From Gymnorhina tibicen (taxonomy: Eukaryota; Chordata; Aves; Passeriformes; Artamidae), in the NCBI GenBank assembly GCA_013399875.1, contig VXAZ01007501.1:1588155-1652154 (forward strand): a stretch of DNA of 64,000 bases, given 5' to 3'. The stretch's first letter is position 1, and every line of letters starts with the position of its first letter. The notes under the pieces were generated by a model. That model made no database searches. It was given only the letters and a program-made list of their open reading frames with translations, and was not told the DNA's origin. Position numbers and translations under genes: made by a program. Of this stretch, positions 24,749-36,503 are shown one piece after another.

Positions 24749-26879
24749 ACATAAACATTTAGGCAATCACTAACCTCTTCCTTTAGTTACTTATGTAAGG
24801 GTCATCTCTATAGTACCTTGTGGCAGAAAACTAACATGGTCCAAATGAGCTAGCCATGGCAACAAGAACCGACTTAGTGCTGGTACACCTGGCTACAAAG
24901 GAATGCAGAGCTCATTTCACAGCTGCCTACTAGCACAATGCCTATTGTAAAGCAAGCTGGACAGATTCAAAGTAACAAAGCTGATGTCTCAGAACTGGGC
25001 GAAGTACCGGCACTTTACTCTGACCTCTAAAGCCTCTGATACCACTGAGTAGTTTACATTGTCTGTCCTCTGTACACTTGACAGTAGCAGGTGTCTTTGG
25101 GCTGCTCATGCACTTGCAGGTCATTCACAACAGGTCTACCAGAGCAATAACAAATGGGTTATACCGGCAGCCAGTCTTGATCTCCCTGAGATAAGTCAGT
25201 GAGTTTGGCCTCATTATGGAGGTTTAGCTTCTGGGTGACAGTTTCTTGCTCAGAGGAATTTTGTTGCTTGCTCAGCGGAATTTTCTTGCTTGCTTGCTTT
25301 ATCCATGGCCATGCTACAGGGACAGCTGGCTAATACAGAATCAGATTGAAACTGGTTGCTGCTGAGTTGATTTGGCCCTTCTGTGATACTGTCTTCTCCA
25401 AGAGACGTGTGCTCGTAAGGAACTGCTCGCTTTGTTCGGTTCCAAGCAGATATCTTTTAGATAATCCCCACTTTGAAACTCTCTTTTCAGGCACAGTAAG
25501 AGTGGTAAACTGTCCCCATAGACTGGTTGTTTAGATCTTCAGTTATGAAACTTCTCCTTCTATCCCATGTCCCACTGTGCTTATGCCTGGATTTAGGAAT
25601 CTTCAGAATTCTTTTTGGGAGAAGCTCTTCCACTCACAAAAGGACCAGAGAACTGCCTGCACAGAATAAGAGCAGCATGAGACTCATTGTTGAAAGGGAA
25701 ACATATTTTGCTGGCAGACATTACTTGAAGGGCAGACAGATGGTAACAATTGTTAACTAGGGAATATATTCAAGATTAGAACTGAAGCCATGTCAGTAGT
25801 TGATTTTGAAGTTTAATAGCCGAATCCAAACTCTTTCCCAAGTTCATGTCCATCTCTTACTGATTCAGAAAGAGAATTTTAATGTAAGTCTTTCATCTTC
25901 CAGAATAATACTTTAGTTTTCTCATGGGCTATACAGTATTAATAAATATTATTTTCTCTCCCATTTCTGCGCTTCCATTCTGCAGAAAACAGATAAATAT
26001 TCATTCAGAGAGAACATGGAGCTAACTGTTCATGAGGAATCTGCTTGGAAGCAAGAAATACAAGTCCAAAATCCTGCTCTAAAACAGAACTCAATCTTAG
26101 ACCCCAAGCTCCTGAAGCTGTAGGGCCTTACTATTTCATTTCCTTTCAGCATTTCACTTGAGGACTCCTATAGTTTACTGGTAAGACCCCCTAGGAGGAT
26201 AAATGTGAAAACAAACCTATTGCTAGTATACTTCAATTTACTAGGCAGGGTTTGCTTCTCAGCTGGACAGGGATGTAAGGCTGGGAAGATTATGAAAGTA
26301 AAAGTAATTTTTAGAGGGAAATTTTAAATGAGTATTTCTGGGTATCTACTCTCTACACCCTGACCCCATCATGGGGATTTTGAATACGAAAGCACAGAGG
26401 CATACCAAGGATGCTGAAGAGTCAGCTTCAGTTTGGCCACTGAAGAAGAATGAGGCCTTTGATAGTTCAAATGCTTCCTATGTAATACTTCTTCAATCCC
26501 ATTGAAAGGATCTATGAGAAGAGCTGAGGAATGCAAAATTCAGTGGAAAGCAGATCAACAGAAAGAAATAGTTGAATTCAAATCTGCATTAAATATTTTC
26601 TGCTGAACATGCAGATAGGATATATTCAGGGAGGACTATTTCGTTTGTGTAGACTGAAAAAACAATTCAGGAGAGTAGATGATCCACCTCATAAGGTGTC
26701 ACCTGATAAGTTTTGGAGTTAATAATGTATGCTATTATAAATAATTTAAACACAGGATGGAAAATAAAAATAAACCTACCAGCATGAATAAGTGATCTGT
26801 AATTCCTCAAGTTTGTGGAAGGTAGTTTCTTGTCCCAAGTACTCAGTGAGACAATAAGAAAAGATGCCCTCTTAGACTA
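24749..26879. other. Intergenic, nothing recognised
   Basis: Contains only the 22-bp duplication listed separately. The short frames have no recognisable domain. Confidence 0.6.
25245..25288. repeat. 22-bp tandem duplication
   Basis: Two copies of cttgctcagaggaatttt-type units 22 bases apart, differing at a->c in the second (cagcgg) and g->c near the end, followed by a short (cttg)n run. A simple local duplication. Confidence 0.85.
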
Positions 26880-27428
26880 GTTTTTTATGAGTAGAGAAGG
26901 ACGCATGGGAGATGTAATGGTAGGTGGCTGTCTGAGTCACAGTCATCCCGAGACGGTTGAATTTAGAGCTTTTGGTGTCATAAGCAAAAAGGCCAGAAGA
27001 ATTGCTGTCTTGGGTTTCAAGAGAGCAAACTCGAAGCTGGTCAGAAAGCTAGTTATCAGTGTCCCTTGGGAATCTGAAGGCTAAGGTGCCCACGTGTGGT
27101 GGTCAGTTTTGAAGAACTACCTTTTAACAGCATAGGATCAGGCAATCCTGTGGTGTCCTAAGTCAAGAAAGTGTGTCAGAAGACCAGCTTGGCTGAACAT
27201 TGGAAGTCAGGAAGAAATATGAATTGTATGATCTTTGTAAGAGAGGTCAGGGTTTGCAGAAAATTCACAGGTGGTCAGTGCCCTGTGCCTGTCAGTGTTT
27301 AAAGAAGCATTTGGACAGTGCCCTTAACACCATGCTATAACATTTGATCATCCTTGAAGTAGTCAGGCAATTAGACTAGATGATTGTTGTAGGCCCTTTC
27401 CAGGTGAACTATTCCTTCCCTTCACATC
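26880..27428 (+). mobile_element. CR1 LINE, composite with internal deletion
   Basis: A plus-strand CR1 relic. Its left part (about 26,880-27,250) resembles an internal ORF region (agaattgctgtcttgggttt, then agaccagcttggctgaacat). From about 27,270 it jumps to the 3' UTR (gtttaaagaagcatttggac, then ttagactagatgattgttgt and ggccctttccaggtgaac). The intervening coding part is absent, so the copy carries an internal deletion or is two nested fragments. It is more diverged than the other CR1 copies and probably older. Confidence 0.8.
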
Positions 27429-28009
27429 CCTTCCTTTTTTCTTCCCCTCATTCATTTCCCTACCAGTATGTGCTGAGGTAATCTCTGATGACATTTCCTC
27501 CCAGCCCTGCGGTACCAGAAGGGATTGAGCACCCATAACCGTGCCCCAGCCTAGGCATTGGCTCTGTCACCTCATGTGATAAAGGTATGTGCTTTCTGAT
27601 GGGGATGAGAGCTGTGGATCATTTTGAGAGCATTTGACCATCTGAGCAAATTTGCGAAGAGCAGGTGTGCAGTGCAGTTTCTGAAAGTCTTCTGTGCTCC
27701 TCCAGTTTCTCTAGGTCTTCTCAGGATGGCAAAACCCCACACCACAAGCAGGACATGCTTCTGTACTAAAAGTTTAAAAATTTTTTGGAGGTGACCAATA
27801 CCTGTTCATTACCCATGGAATTCTTTTTCTCCTTGTACTCATCTTTAGAACTGTGTGAGCTGTTTCCTGTGGAAAAACATAGTAAACCAGAAGAGCCAGA
27901 ACAGCAGCACTCTCTCAGAGGGAAGGTCCATCTGGCCCAATACTCCAAAGTAGGCAATCAAAGTAGGCAATCTCTTAAACTGAGAATAAGAGTACTGCAA
28001 GGCTACTTC

Positions 28010-28260
28010 TGTCAGGATTCTGGGGGTGGGGGTCTCCCTCCCTTGGGACCCCCACTGCCCGTCTCCTGCCAAGGGCCCAGGGGGTGTGTCCCAGCTCAGC
28101 CTGGGAGCTTCAGTCCCTGCCTGAGCCCTACTGTAGGTGTGCCCATCTTTGCCCCTGTCTCCTGGGAGGGTCTGGGACCTGCACTGCAGAGCTGCTCTCT
28201 GGGGTGGAGCCCTCAGGCCTGGGTCGAACCTTGTCATGCAGAACTCTAGGAATAACGTAA
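28010..28260. other. GC-rich block of unknown origin
   Basis: About 250 bases of strikingly GC-rich but CpG-poor sequence, with runs such as gggggtgggggtctccc and cagggggtgtgtccc, in an AT-rich setting, followed by a short (tgttc)n run at 28,262-28,282. CpG scarcity separates it from a CpG island. The abrupt left edge at TGTCAGG (28,010) might be an LTR start, but I found no matching end or target duplication. Confidence 0.6.
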
Positions 28261-28495
28261 CTGTCCTGTTCTGTTCTGTTCTATGCCCTGCACTCACCGT
28301 GAGTAAAATAACAATGAGCCTGTTTCTTGCTTTAAGTTCCAGGGGGTTTTCAGCTCCAAAAAAACACTTTAAAGGACACAGAGAGGTTACAAAGTGGAAG
28401 TGGTATTTTATTGTTATGTCTTCTTGTCTAACTTTTCCCTTGCACTTTGATAGCTCGTCTCCTCCTTTGGCATTCATCCTTGATATCTTTGAAAG

Positions 28496-28597
28496 ATTCC
28501 ATTCCATTCCATTCCATTCCATTCCATTCCATTCCATTCCATTCCATTCCATTCCATTCCATTCCATTCCATTCCACTCCATGCCATTCCATTCCAT
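28496..28597. repeat. (ATTCC)n pentanucleotide array, about 20 units
   Basis: Sixteen consecutive perfect attcc units are followed by actcc, atgcc and two more attcc. The unit is the same as the core of human satellites II/III, and each junction creates cattcca, the TEAD/MCAT binding word. The array keeps long frames open on both strands because it has no stop in any frame. Confidence 0.98.
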
Positions 28598-30863
28598 CTA
28601 GAATTACAGTACTCCAAAAATATGTATTGTATTTATGATGCAATTACTTTCCTTTAATCTGCCCTGCAATTTTCTAATGTATTTTGCACACAATGTAATG
28701 TCACTCTTAAAACAGCAATTATTGTGTGTCACTAATTAAGCCCATTTAGCTATTGTAAGAGTCATACTAGAAATGTGCCATTTTCCTCCCCAGCTCTCTC
28801 TGAAGTGTTTCTTCAAGTCTTTGTTTTAAGAGACTATTTACTTTCATACTCTATCCCTTCAAACATGTGCCACTTTATGGTTGTTAACTTTTGTCTCTAA
28901 CTTTTGGTAAGTATCAAAGTACGTCTTTTTATGTGTCCAGAATATATGATGTCTCATTTACATTTTCATTGCAATTTTTTTTCATTATACTTATTTAAGC
29001 AGTCCATGTGAAAATTCTACACATGAATATTGTTAGGATTTTTTTCATTAAATCCATGTCAATTAATGCCTGACAACATGTATGAAATAATAAACAATTG
29101 CTTGCTGTATTTTCCTACTGAGATTTAGAAAGCTTGCAGTCCTGATGCTGCAAAAGGTGAGCATACTGGCTGATCTTAATGCTTAGATACGCATAGAATT
29201 CTACTGACGGAGTTCCTCAAAGAAAAAGCATATGTTGTTTTTTACGTATATACAGAATTTAGAGCAATTGAAGGACCTCATTGCACCCTCTCTTTTCACG
29301 TTTAAATTGTTCCCATGAGGTACTGGTGTAAGAACACCTGCCTAAGGCATACAACTGTCATTGTTTGGCTATTCCATTCCAAGTTACACAAAACAGTTCT
29401 GGTATTTGGCCCTTGGAAAATTGTATTAGGTATGAAGGCTTTGCAGGAACTGTTCACTGCACAAATATATCTCAACCAGACGAGACCTGGGCTTGTTCCA
29501 AATGCCTTTGTTCCACTTATGGATAAGGAAGGAAACGAGCTTTCAAAGCTTTCCACTCTTCTTCTGCAGACATAAACGAGCTTTCAGTGGTGCAAATACT
29601 GGCAGAGGGTTATTCTGTGGGCCCTGGTTGTGGACCTTTCCCATCTGAAGGAGAGATAAACTTGCAGTGTAAGAGTTGTGCTAAGAATTCACCTCCACAA
29701 CTCTAACACCAAAGGTAGAGCAGGGTTTTTATCAGTAATTCTTGATGAATTTGGGGCACATAGGAGGAAAGTAAAAACAATTTCCCCCCACTTTTCAGGA
29801 TTTGACCAATGTGTCATCTGCTTGATTCTTTGTTATTAGTGACATTATGTATCATCTCTGTTTCATTTTAATAACTAATCTTTTTTTTCATAACCAGATA
29901 AAGAGATTGTTGCAGTTGAATAGCATCTCCTTTGAACGTGTTGCACCAATGCAGCATTCTCTAATTAATATTTTGTTCAGTGCTCCTTATTATAATATTT
30001 TGTTGTGCTTAACAAAAAGGCAGTAATAAATTTTCCATCAGGAGAAATCTTTTGGTAAGTGCCAAAGCCATTTGTTTGCCCACAGCTGGGATGTGTTAGA
30101 GTTTAGCCTTCAGAGGCACCACGCCAGCAGTTTCCTATGGAGACCTGGAATAGTTCATGTATATTATGTGCTGAGTATGCCACATACACATGGAAATTAA
30201 TTGCTAATCCCCCCAAAAAAAAGTCTTGATTGCTCCTTTTCCAGATGAATTCAAAAAGCAAGAAAGCAAAATTCTGAGCATTTCCACTGTACATCAGTGC
30301 CTGAAATCAACTTGTAATTGGGGCTGTAGTACAAGAAGGTGTTGGCAAGCTTAAATATTTTATGGAATGAAAAACAAACAGGAAGGGGAGACTGTGTGTC
30401 CCAGTATGACCATCATGATCATGTTTAGAACCCCAAGAGCTGTGTATTTTCATTCTGTTTGATAAATTGTTCTCCGCTTGACATAAAAGTGCTTTTGCTT
30501 CGTTTCTGGCTTCTTTTTATTCCATTTGGAATCAAAGCAATAAATTTATTTTATTTTGTATTGAATATTAGGGTATTTTGTGATTGCATCCAATGTAAAA
30601 CTTGGTGCTTTGGCTTCAACACCATTTCAGCAGATAGCTATTTTTTATCTTACTACAAATGCAATTCTTTAGAAAAGCCATCTGGCCCACCCTGGGCATG
30701 ATGTGCCAAACTTGGAGTGTGACAGAGTAGTATTTGAAAGATAAATGAGTAAGTGTGTGTGGTCCTCTTGGAATTTCATCATCTGCAACTCCTGCTTAAT
30801 AGCCTCTTTCCCAATTATTTTGATACTGCTATAGCTGAGAAAAAAAAAAGTATGATTTAGAGT
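28598..30863. other. Intergenic, possibly conserved non-coding
   Basis: No gene or repeat recognised. The part at about 29,820-30,060 is AT-rich, free of simple repeats and full of TAAT/ATTA cores, which is the texture of conserved non-coding elements near neural genes. This is an impression, not an alignment. Confidence 0.4.
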
Positions 30864-31030
30864 TATAGAATCATAGAATGGCCTGGGTTGGAAGGGGCCT
30901 TAAATATCAGCCAGTTCCAACCCTCCTGCCATGAGCAGGGACACCTTCCACTGAACCAGGTTGCTCAGAGCCCCGTCCAACCTGACCTTGAACACTTCCA
31001 GGGATGGGGCATCCACAGCTTCTCCAGGCA
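30864..31030 (-). mobile_element. CR1 LINE 3' fragment (antisense)
   Basis: A short, well-preserved CR1 3' end on the minus strand. The plus strand reads tagaatcatagaatgg, then ggttggaaggggcc, cttccactgaaccaggttgc and ttccagggatggggcatcc, ending at a ccaggca near 31,030. The match to the common avian subfamily end is clear despite the short length. Confidence 0.93.
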
Positions 31031-34000
31031 TATTCACATTTGTGCTTTAAAAAAACCAGACCCCAAACCCCTTGTTCATTGGATAAACAGTAGCATTGGG
31101 ACTCTTGAACGTCTTCTGTGCATTTGTAAGACTCCAGTTTAAATATGAGAGAGATCTCTTTCCTTAAAGTATCTGTACTGTAAACTCAAAGATTTTCTTT
31201 TTATCAGTTATTTGGAGTTCAAGAACATTGCACATTCTGTGGTCCCAAGCATAGTTTTCTTTGGTTACTCCTCCATTAGTGCATTATTCTTTTTACAAGC
31301 CATTGTATTTGAATGGAATAACTACCTTGTGGTTAAGGTAAATCATGGATCCCTTAAATTCCCATCTACTGAGTGATTTTCATGCATATAATTTCTAAAG
31401 AGACATTAGTTGATCACATTGCTAGAATTTATTTATCATGAAGAAGGATTTTCCTTGGAAACCACAGCATCTGAACATCTGTGCTCCTGGTGGGTGGCAT
31501 TAGAGTGAAGATGGTAAGGAACCAAATGGAAGAGAGTGAAAAAATGTAGAAATAACCTGTACTGACCATCAGCTTGTGGTCTGCTGCTGCTTTTCTCTTC
31601 TTTTAAAAGTAGCACCTGTGCATCTCCTGCGAAGAAAATGAATTGATGTGCTGTTTGTTTTATCCTTTTGAAATAATGTGACAAGCATTAGTCTTCACAG
31701 CAAGACTGATATTCAGTACTTGGTATTTCCAAAAGAGCCCATAATCATAATTCCTGAGGTGCAGCTAATGTAGCCTATTTGCAAATGGTAGAAACAACAG
31801 AAAGAGTAGAGTCCCTCTTTTCAAGGTGTCATTTCCAGTCCTACAGATTGGAGAGAAACACATTTAGTCATTTTTGAAAACTAACTGGTCTTCTTATTTT
31901 GAATGCATATTTTTTAACCAGCTCACATTAGGAAGAGTTGCTCTGAATGATTTTCTCTTGTAAAAAACCCAGTGATGCTAAGAAGGACAGCTGAGAATAG
32001 GGAGTAGCCACCTCTGAGCTGTCCATAGTATAAAACTGCCTGATTACAGTACTTGATGTCACCAAATAAATCAGGAAGTTTATGTATGTTGTTTTCATCA
32101 TATGCTAAAACAGAAGGCAACAGAAGTGCAGAAGACAAAATTGAAACTAAACAAGAAATGAGGAAGTGCTCATTACTTTTTTTTTCTAAGGGTATTTATT
32201 ACCTTTAACTTCAAAGAGACAAAAGGAAGAATTAGGCCTGAGAGTAGCATGTTGTGAGAGGTTCAGCCATTGTAGGAAACTGGGGATCTTTCTCCTCCCT
32301 CATTCATTCTTGTAACCAAAGATTAGGTTTCATTATATTATTTGAGCTAAGGGAAATAGAGACAAAAAAGATACTTTTCAAGTAGGCTCTAAGATTTTAA
32401 GTTTTATTTAAATGCCTTTTTGTAGGAGGCAAGTAATTGTCAGTTACTCAGTGATTTACATATCAGAGTGAGGCCATGATCTTTTTAGCTGTATAAACAA
32501 GTGTTGCAACAATGCTAATGCAAACCCTGGATTTCTCTTTTTCTGCAGTTTTAGTGGTAATATTCTGTTATTTATTCCAGAGTGTATAATTTCAGGAAAA
32601 CCACTCATTCAAAAGCACTAGCATTACCCAACAAAACAACACAGAATTTCCAGGAATTTGATTGCAAAAATGCCAGCTCATGATATCTGTAATTTTTTTT
32701 TACTAGAAGTGGTTTGAAACTCTTTGGTAGAGAATTGATGAAGAACAATGAGATTCCTTGGTTGGGTGAACATTAATACTAATGAGAAGATGATTTTGGT
32801 AGAGATTCTTACATATATACACTAAAGAATAAAATAAGAGTGCAGATTTCTGAGATGGAAGTTTACAGAAATAATTGGACGGGGACAAAAACCTCCCAAC
32901 CCAACTCCATAAAAGCAGCAGAAATGATGAAAAAATAGTTTGGGTACGGAGATTATGGGAGAAAACCTTGTCAACAACACCTGAGGACGAAGTTCTTCCA
33001 TGCATGGACAGAAGTGCACATGCAATAATAAAAAATTAAAAACAACTTAAAACTTAATTTTAATAAATATAATACTGTAATTTATAAAATTTTATCTACT
33101 ATGAAACATTTATTGTGTTTACAAAGTACCCCTAGAATACATTAAAATAATAAATGATAAATAGTTATGATATTATTCTATCCCCAACTGTAGAATTAAT
33201 CTCATCACCCTGCATGGACTGTTGGGTTTCCAGTGTCATAGAAACAAGACTTGTGGAAATACTTAGAATAGAGAACTTTCTAAAAAGTAAATGCTTCTAA
33301 CTGGCAGTATTTAACTCATGGAAAGGATTGCTGTATCTGGACTAATTATAATACTGCTTATTGGAATTGTTCAGTGCTGGGTTCAGTCTCACAAGAGAGG
33401 GTAATAGAAATCCCAAATGATTTTATTGATGAAGAATCTCAAGTGTGGCGAGTGAAACCATCTCAGAGCCGAAGCCAGTAAATCACTGATTTATCCATTG
33501 GAAATTTGCAAAATACACTTAAAATCTCTTAGCAGTGCGGGGGGGCAGTTTGAAGATTGCTATGGTAGAAATGAACTTTCAGAATGCCTTTGAAATACTT
33601 CTTGCAGCCTATAGGAAACTAGGGGCTAGGGGCACAGTTCTGGCTCTTCTCTTTCCTCCCTATTGCTACACTGTATTAGCAAGCAATAATCCATCTCAAG
33701 AATTTCTTTTGTTGTTTTTAATGGCTGCAGTCCTCCAGAGAGCAGTGTGTACCATACATCTGTGTAATGACTGTGAGAAGATATTAGTCCTTTCCATCTC
33801 GATTGAAGCTGGTAAATTCAGGGATATCTTTTACCAGTTTGTGATTAGCAACTTATGATCAGTTATGAGCCAAGCTGTAGAGCACTTAGGAAGCTCTTCT
33901 TTCTGTGTTCTAACTGGCTATATCTGTATTTTTTAGGCTTCTCTGTCCTTACAACTTTACTTGTTCAACTGTAAAAGCTCTGATGGATGCGATACTGCCA

Positions 34001-36248
34001 AGAATGGAAATTATCACAAAGAAAAAGAACATTTAGGGGAAATTTAATTTATTAATTTAGTAGTGTGGTAAGGAGCTTGACTTATTTTTTAACACTTTTA
34101 GGGAGCTTAACTAATGAAAGTAGCTCTTACCGGAAAATAAATCCTGGTTTTGAATTACTCTGGGAAATTATAGGTGTTTATTTGGCCCCAGACCAGTCAG
34201 ATAGGTTCGGTACCTTGCGCAAGTCAAAACTGTGAATTTACAGTACTGCTGCTCATGACACGACATGGCTCACACGCCACCCCGTGGACAATCGTGGAAA
34301 ATTTAGTATTTCTTTTTACTGCTCCTGGTAATTCATTCATATGCTTGCTATGTTCTGGGAGAAATTTCTCTGATCTTCTTTTTTTTTTCTTTCGGATTAT
34401 GTGCATCAGTTCCTTGGTGCTGTAATAGCCTTAGAGGAAAAGATGCTACAATGGGTAGAGAGCATGTCAAACATTTTGATTCTATAGTGCCACAATGTTA
34501 TGTGCCTTCTTTGATGTAGCAATGAGTTTCCTACATAAATGAAGCAGCTTTCTATGCATCCTTACTTAGTGCCAATGCTTTTCCTGATAGAACAACTTCT
34601 CACTGCTGCTGTGTTAAAATAGTGACAAGGAATTGGAGAATTACATCCGAAGATCTGAAACTTCCATTAGCAGCTTATTTTTATTGCCTTTCTTTCGTGG
34701 CAAACTTGTTAATAACACAAGCTAAATTATAATTTTCTCTACTGAAATTGATTAACTTTGAATTATTTTTTATAAGAGGAAAAAGAGCCATCTCTAATGG
34801 AGAGCCACATTCTCTATTTGTTGAGAACATATGCCAATACACTTATCCACAGTAAGGGCCATCTTCATGGACTAACTGAAGTCAGCAGTGATATGGTGAC
34901 AAAATCTGTTACTATCTGATTGATTACTCTGGACTATAAAGTACTAGATATTTCAGATTTGCTGTTCAGTATTGTTGTTCCGTTGATACTATACCCAGGG
35001 TTCTGCATAATTGTTATGTCTTAATAAGTTTGAAATGAGAAAAAATAGCTAGGATATGGTGTATATGACTTAATGCTTGGGATGAGAAAAAATGGGAGAA
35101 GTGGACAAAACGACAGTTCGCAATGTTCATTTCTCAACCCAGACATGAGGATGTCCTAAATGGAACACATAAAATTTATAATCTCATTGTAATAGGGTTC
35201 AATACCTATCCACTGGGATGCATGCAGACAAAAGGTATACATGTGTTTTATAAATAACAGTAACATTTGAGTCTTCTTTTACTTGTACAATTTGGGAAGC
35301 TTCCCTGAGAGAAGTCAGATTGCACTAGGAATAAGAAAAATCAACATCTCACAAGAACTGACTGATGGATGGTTCTAGACCAATTTTATTCATATGTTTT
35401 CCCTACTGATGTCAAGAAACACTTGTGTAAGTAAGGATGACTAGAACAGAAGTAGGCATGTTTTAGAAGCTGTAATTTTTAAAGTTTTAGTGATTCGTTA
35501 AGATCAATTTTACTTTTGTCATGTAAAACAGAACACTTTCAACATTTTTTATATGAGCATATTTTAAGTTAATGGCAACAGTTAATTTTAGGGTTATAAA
35601 GTACTTCTGACCAGAATAAGAAGTTATTTAGTTTTATCAATCATTTTGTACAGTCAGAGTCTTGCTTATATATAGCATGTTGTCTGAGGAGAATTTTCAG
35701 GCTACAACAGATGTGCACTGGAAATGTTCACTGGTGTCTGCAAGATGCAGGGTGTCTATTAGTAATTTTTTCCCCTTTCATATACTACTCTTTGGTGACT
35801 AGCATATTAGGGGGAAATTGGTTTTAACACTGCACAGAAAGGAAATTTTTGACATTCTTTGCATTCTATATATAGAGCATATATATAGAATATATATATT
35901 GGGCTAAATCCAATCCACCTTCTCAAATGCTTGCACTTCTGTTTGTGTCTGGTGAAATCTTTAGTCACAAGCAGCTGGCGTAACAGAACATTATTGGGAG
36001 GAAATGGTTAAAAATGGGAGAATGGTGAGAAGGACAGTAAATGTGCTCAACTGACCTTGAAGGTGGGATTGCCAAGAATTTCAGGGTGGGGAAACTCCAT
36101 TTATTATGCCTAGTGTTGTTCATCCTCTGTTTCCAAAAGCAGAGTTCCTGTGTAGAGATAACATACTCTTACAGGCATGCTTGAGCCTCCTGCTGGGAGA
36201 GAGAGATCAAAGGCTCAGAGGTTATGGAAGCACAACCTTGTTATAAAC
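31031..36248. other. Intergenic, nothing recognised
   Basis: AT-rich DNA with frames of at most 107 codons and no recognisable domain. Contains the small palindrome at 35.87 kb. Confidence 0.65.
35863..35891. repeat. 12-bp AT-rich inverted repeat
   Basis: attctatatata (35,863-35,874) and its reverse complement (35,880-35,891) flank the loop gagca. A short AT palindrome likely to arise by chance in TA-rich DNA. Confidence 0.85.
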
Positions 36249-36503
36249 TGTGTATGCATGGAACATTTTGATATATTGGGGCAGGCAGTGCCCCCCCTGC
36301 CCAGGAGGATGAACTGAGCCTAATGGATCCCTGTCCCTGTGTGTCTCTGTCCCCTAGGACGAGCTAAGCCTAATGGAGCCTGCATCCCCGTGTTCTCTGC
36401 TGCCCAACGTTGTTAGTGAGGTAATGAAATAAATCTGTTCTTTGCATTTCAGCTCTGGTTTGGTGCATGCCCTGGCTACCTGTATGTGCCAATTCACACA
36501 AAC
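36249..36503 (+). mobile_element. Short LTR-like element
   Basis: A region of about 250 bases starting TGTGTATGCATGG and ending CCAATTCACA, with a polyadenylation signal (aataaa, about 36,428-36,433) followed by a U5-like tail (tctgttctttgcatttcagc). The flanks taaac and caaac form a duplication with one mismatch. Two copies of a roughly 52-base unit lie at 36,303-36,352 and 36,355-36,405 (sharing gagc-taagcctaatgga-type wording and tctctgt). The LTR call rests on the layout; the exact ends are uncertain. Confidence 0.5.

Noticed and set aside
27845..28597. A 250-codon minus-strand open frame and a 154-codon plus-strand frame
   Set aside because: The N-terminal third of the minus frame is a pentanucleotide repeat read as a repeating peptide, and the rest crosses the GC-rich block. 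No domain is recognisable; the frames are open only because the repeat has no stop.
33535..33858. A 107-codon plus-strand frame
   Set aside because: No recognisable domain, no acceptor or donor in a sensible place, and composition like the flanking DNA.
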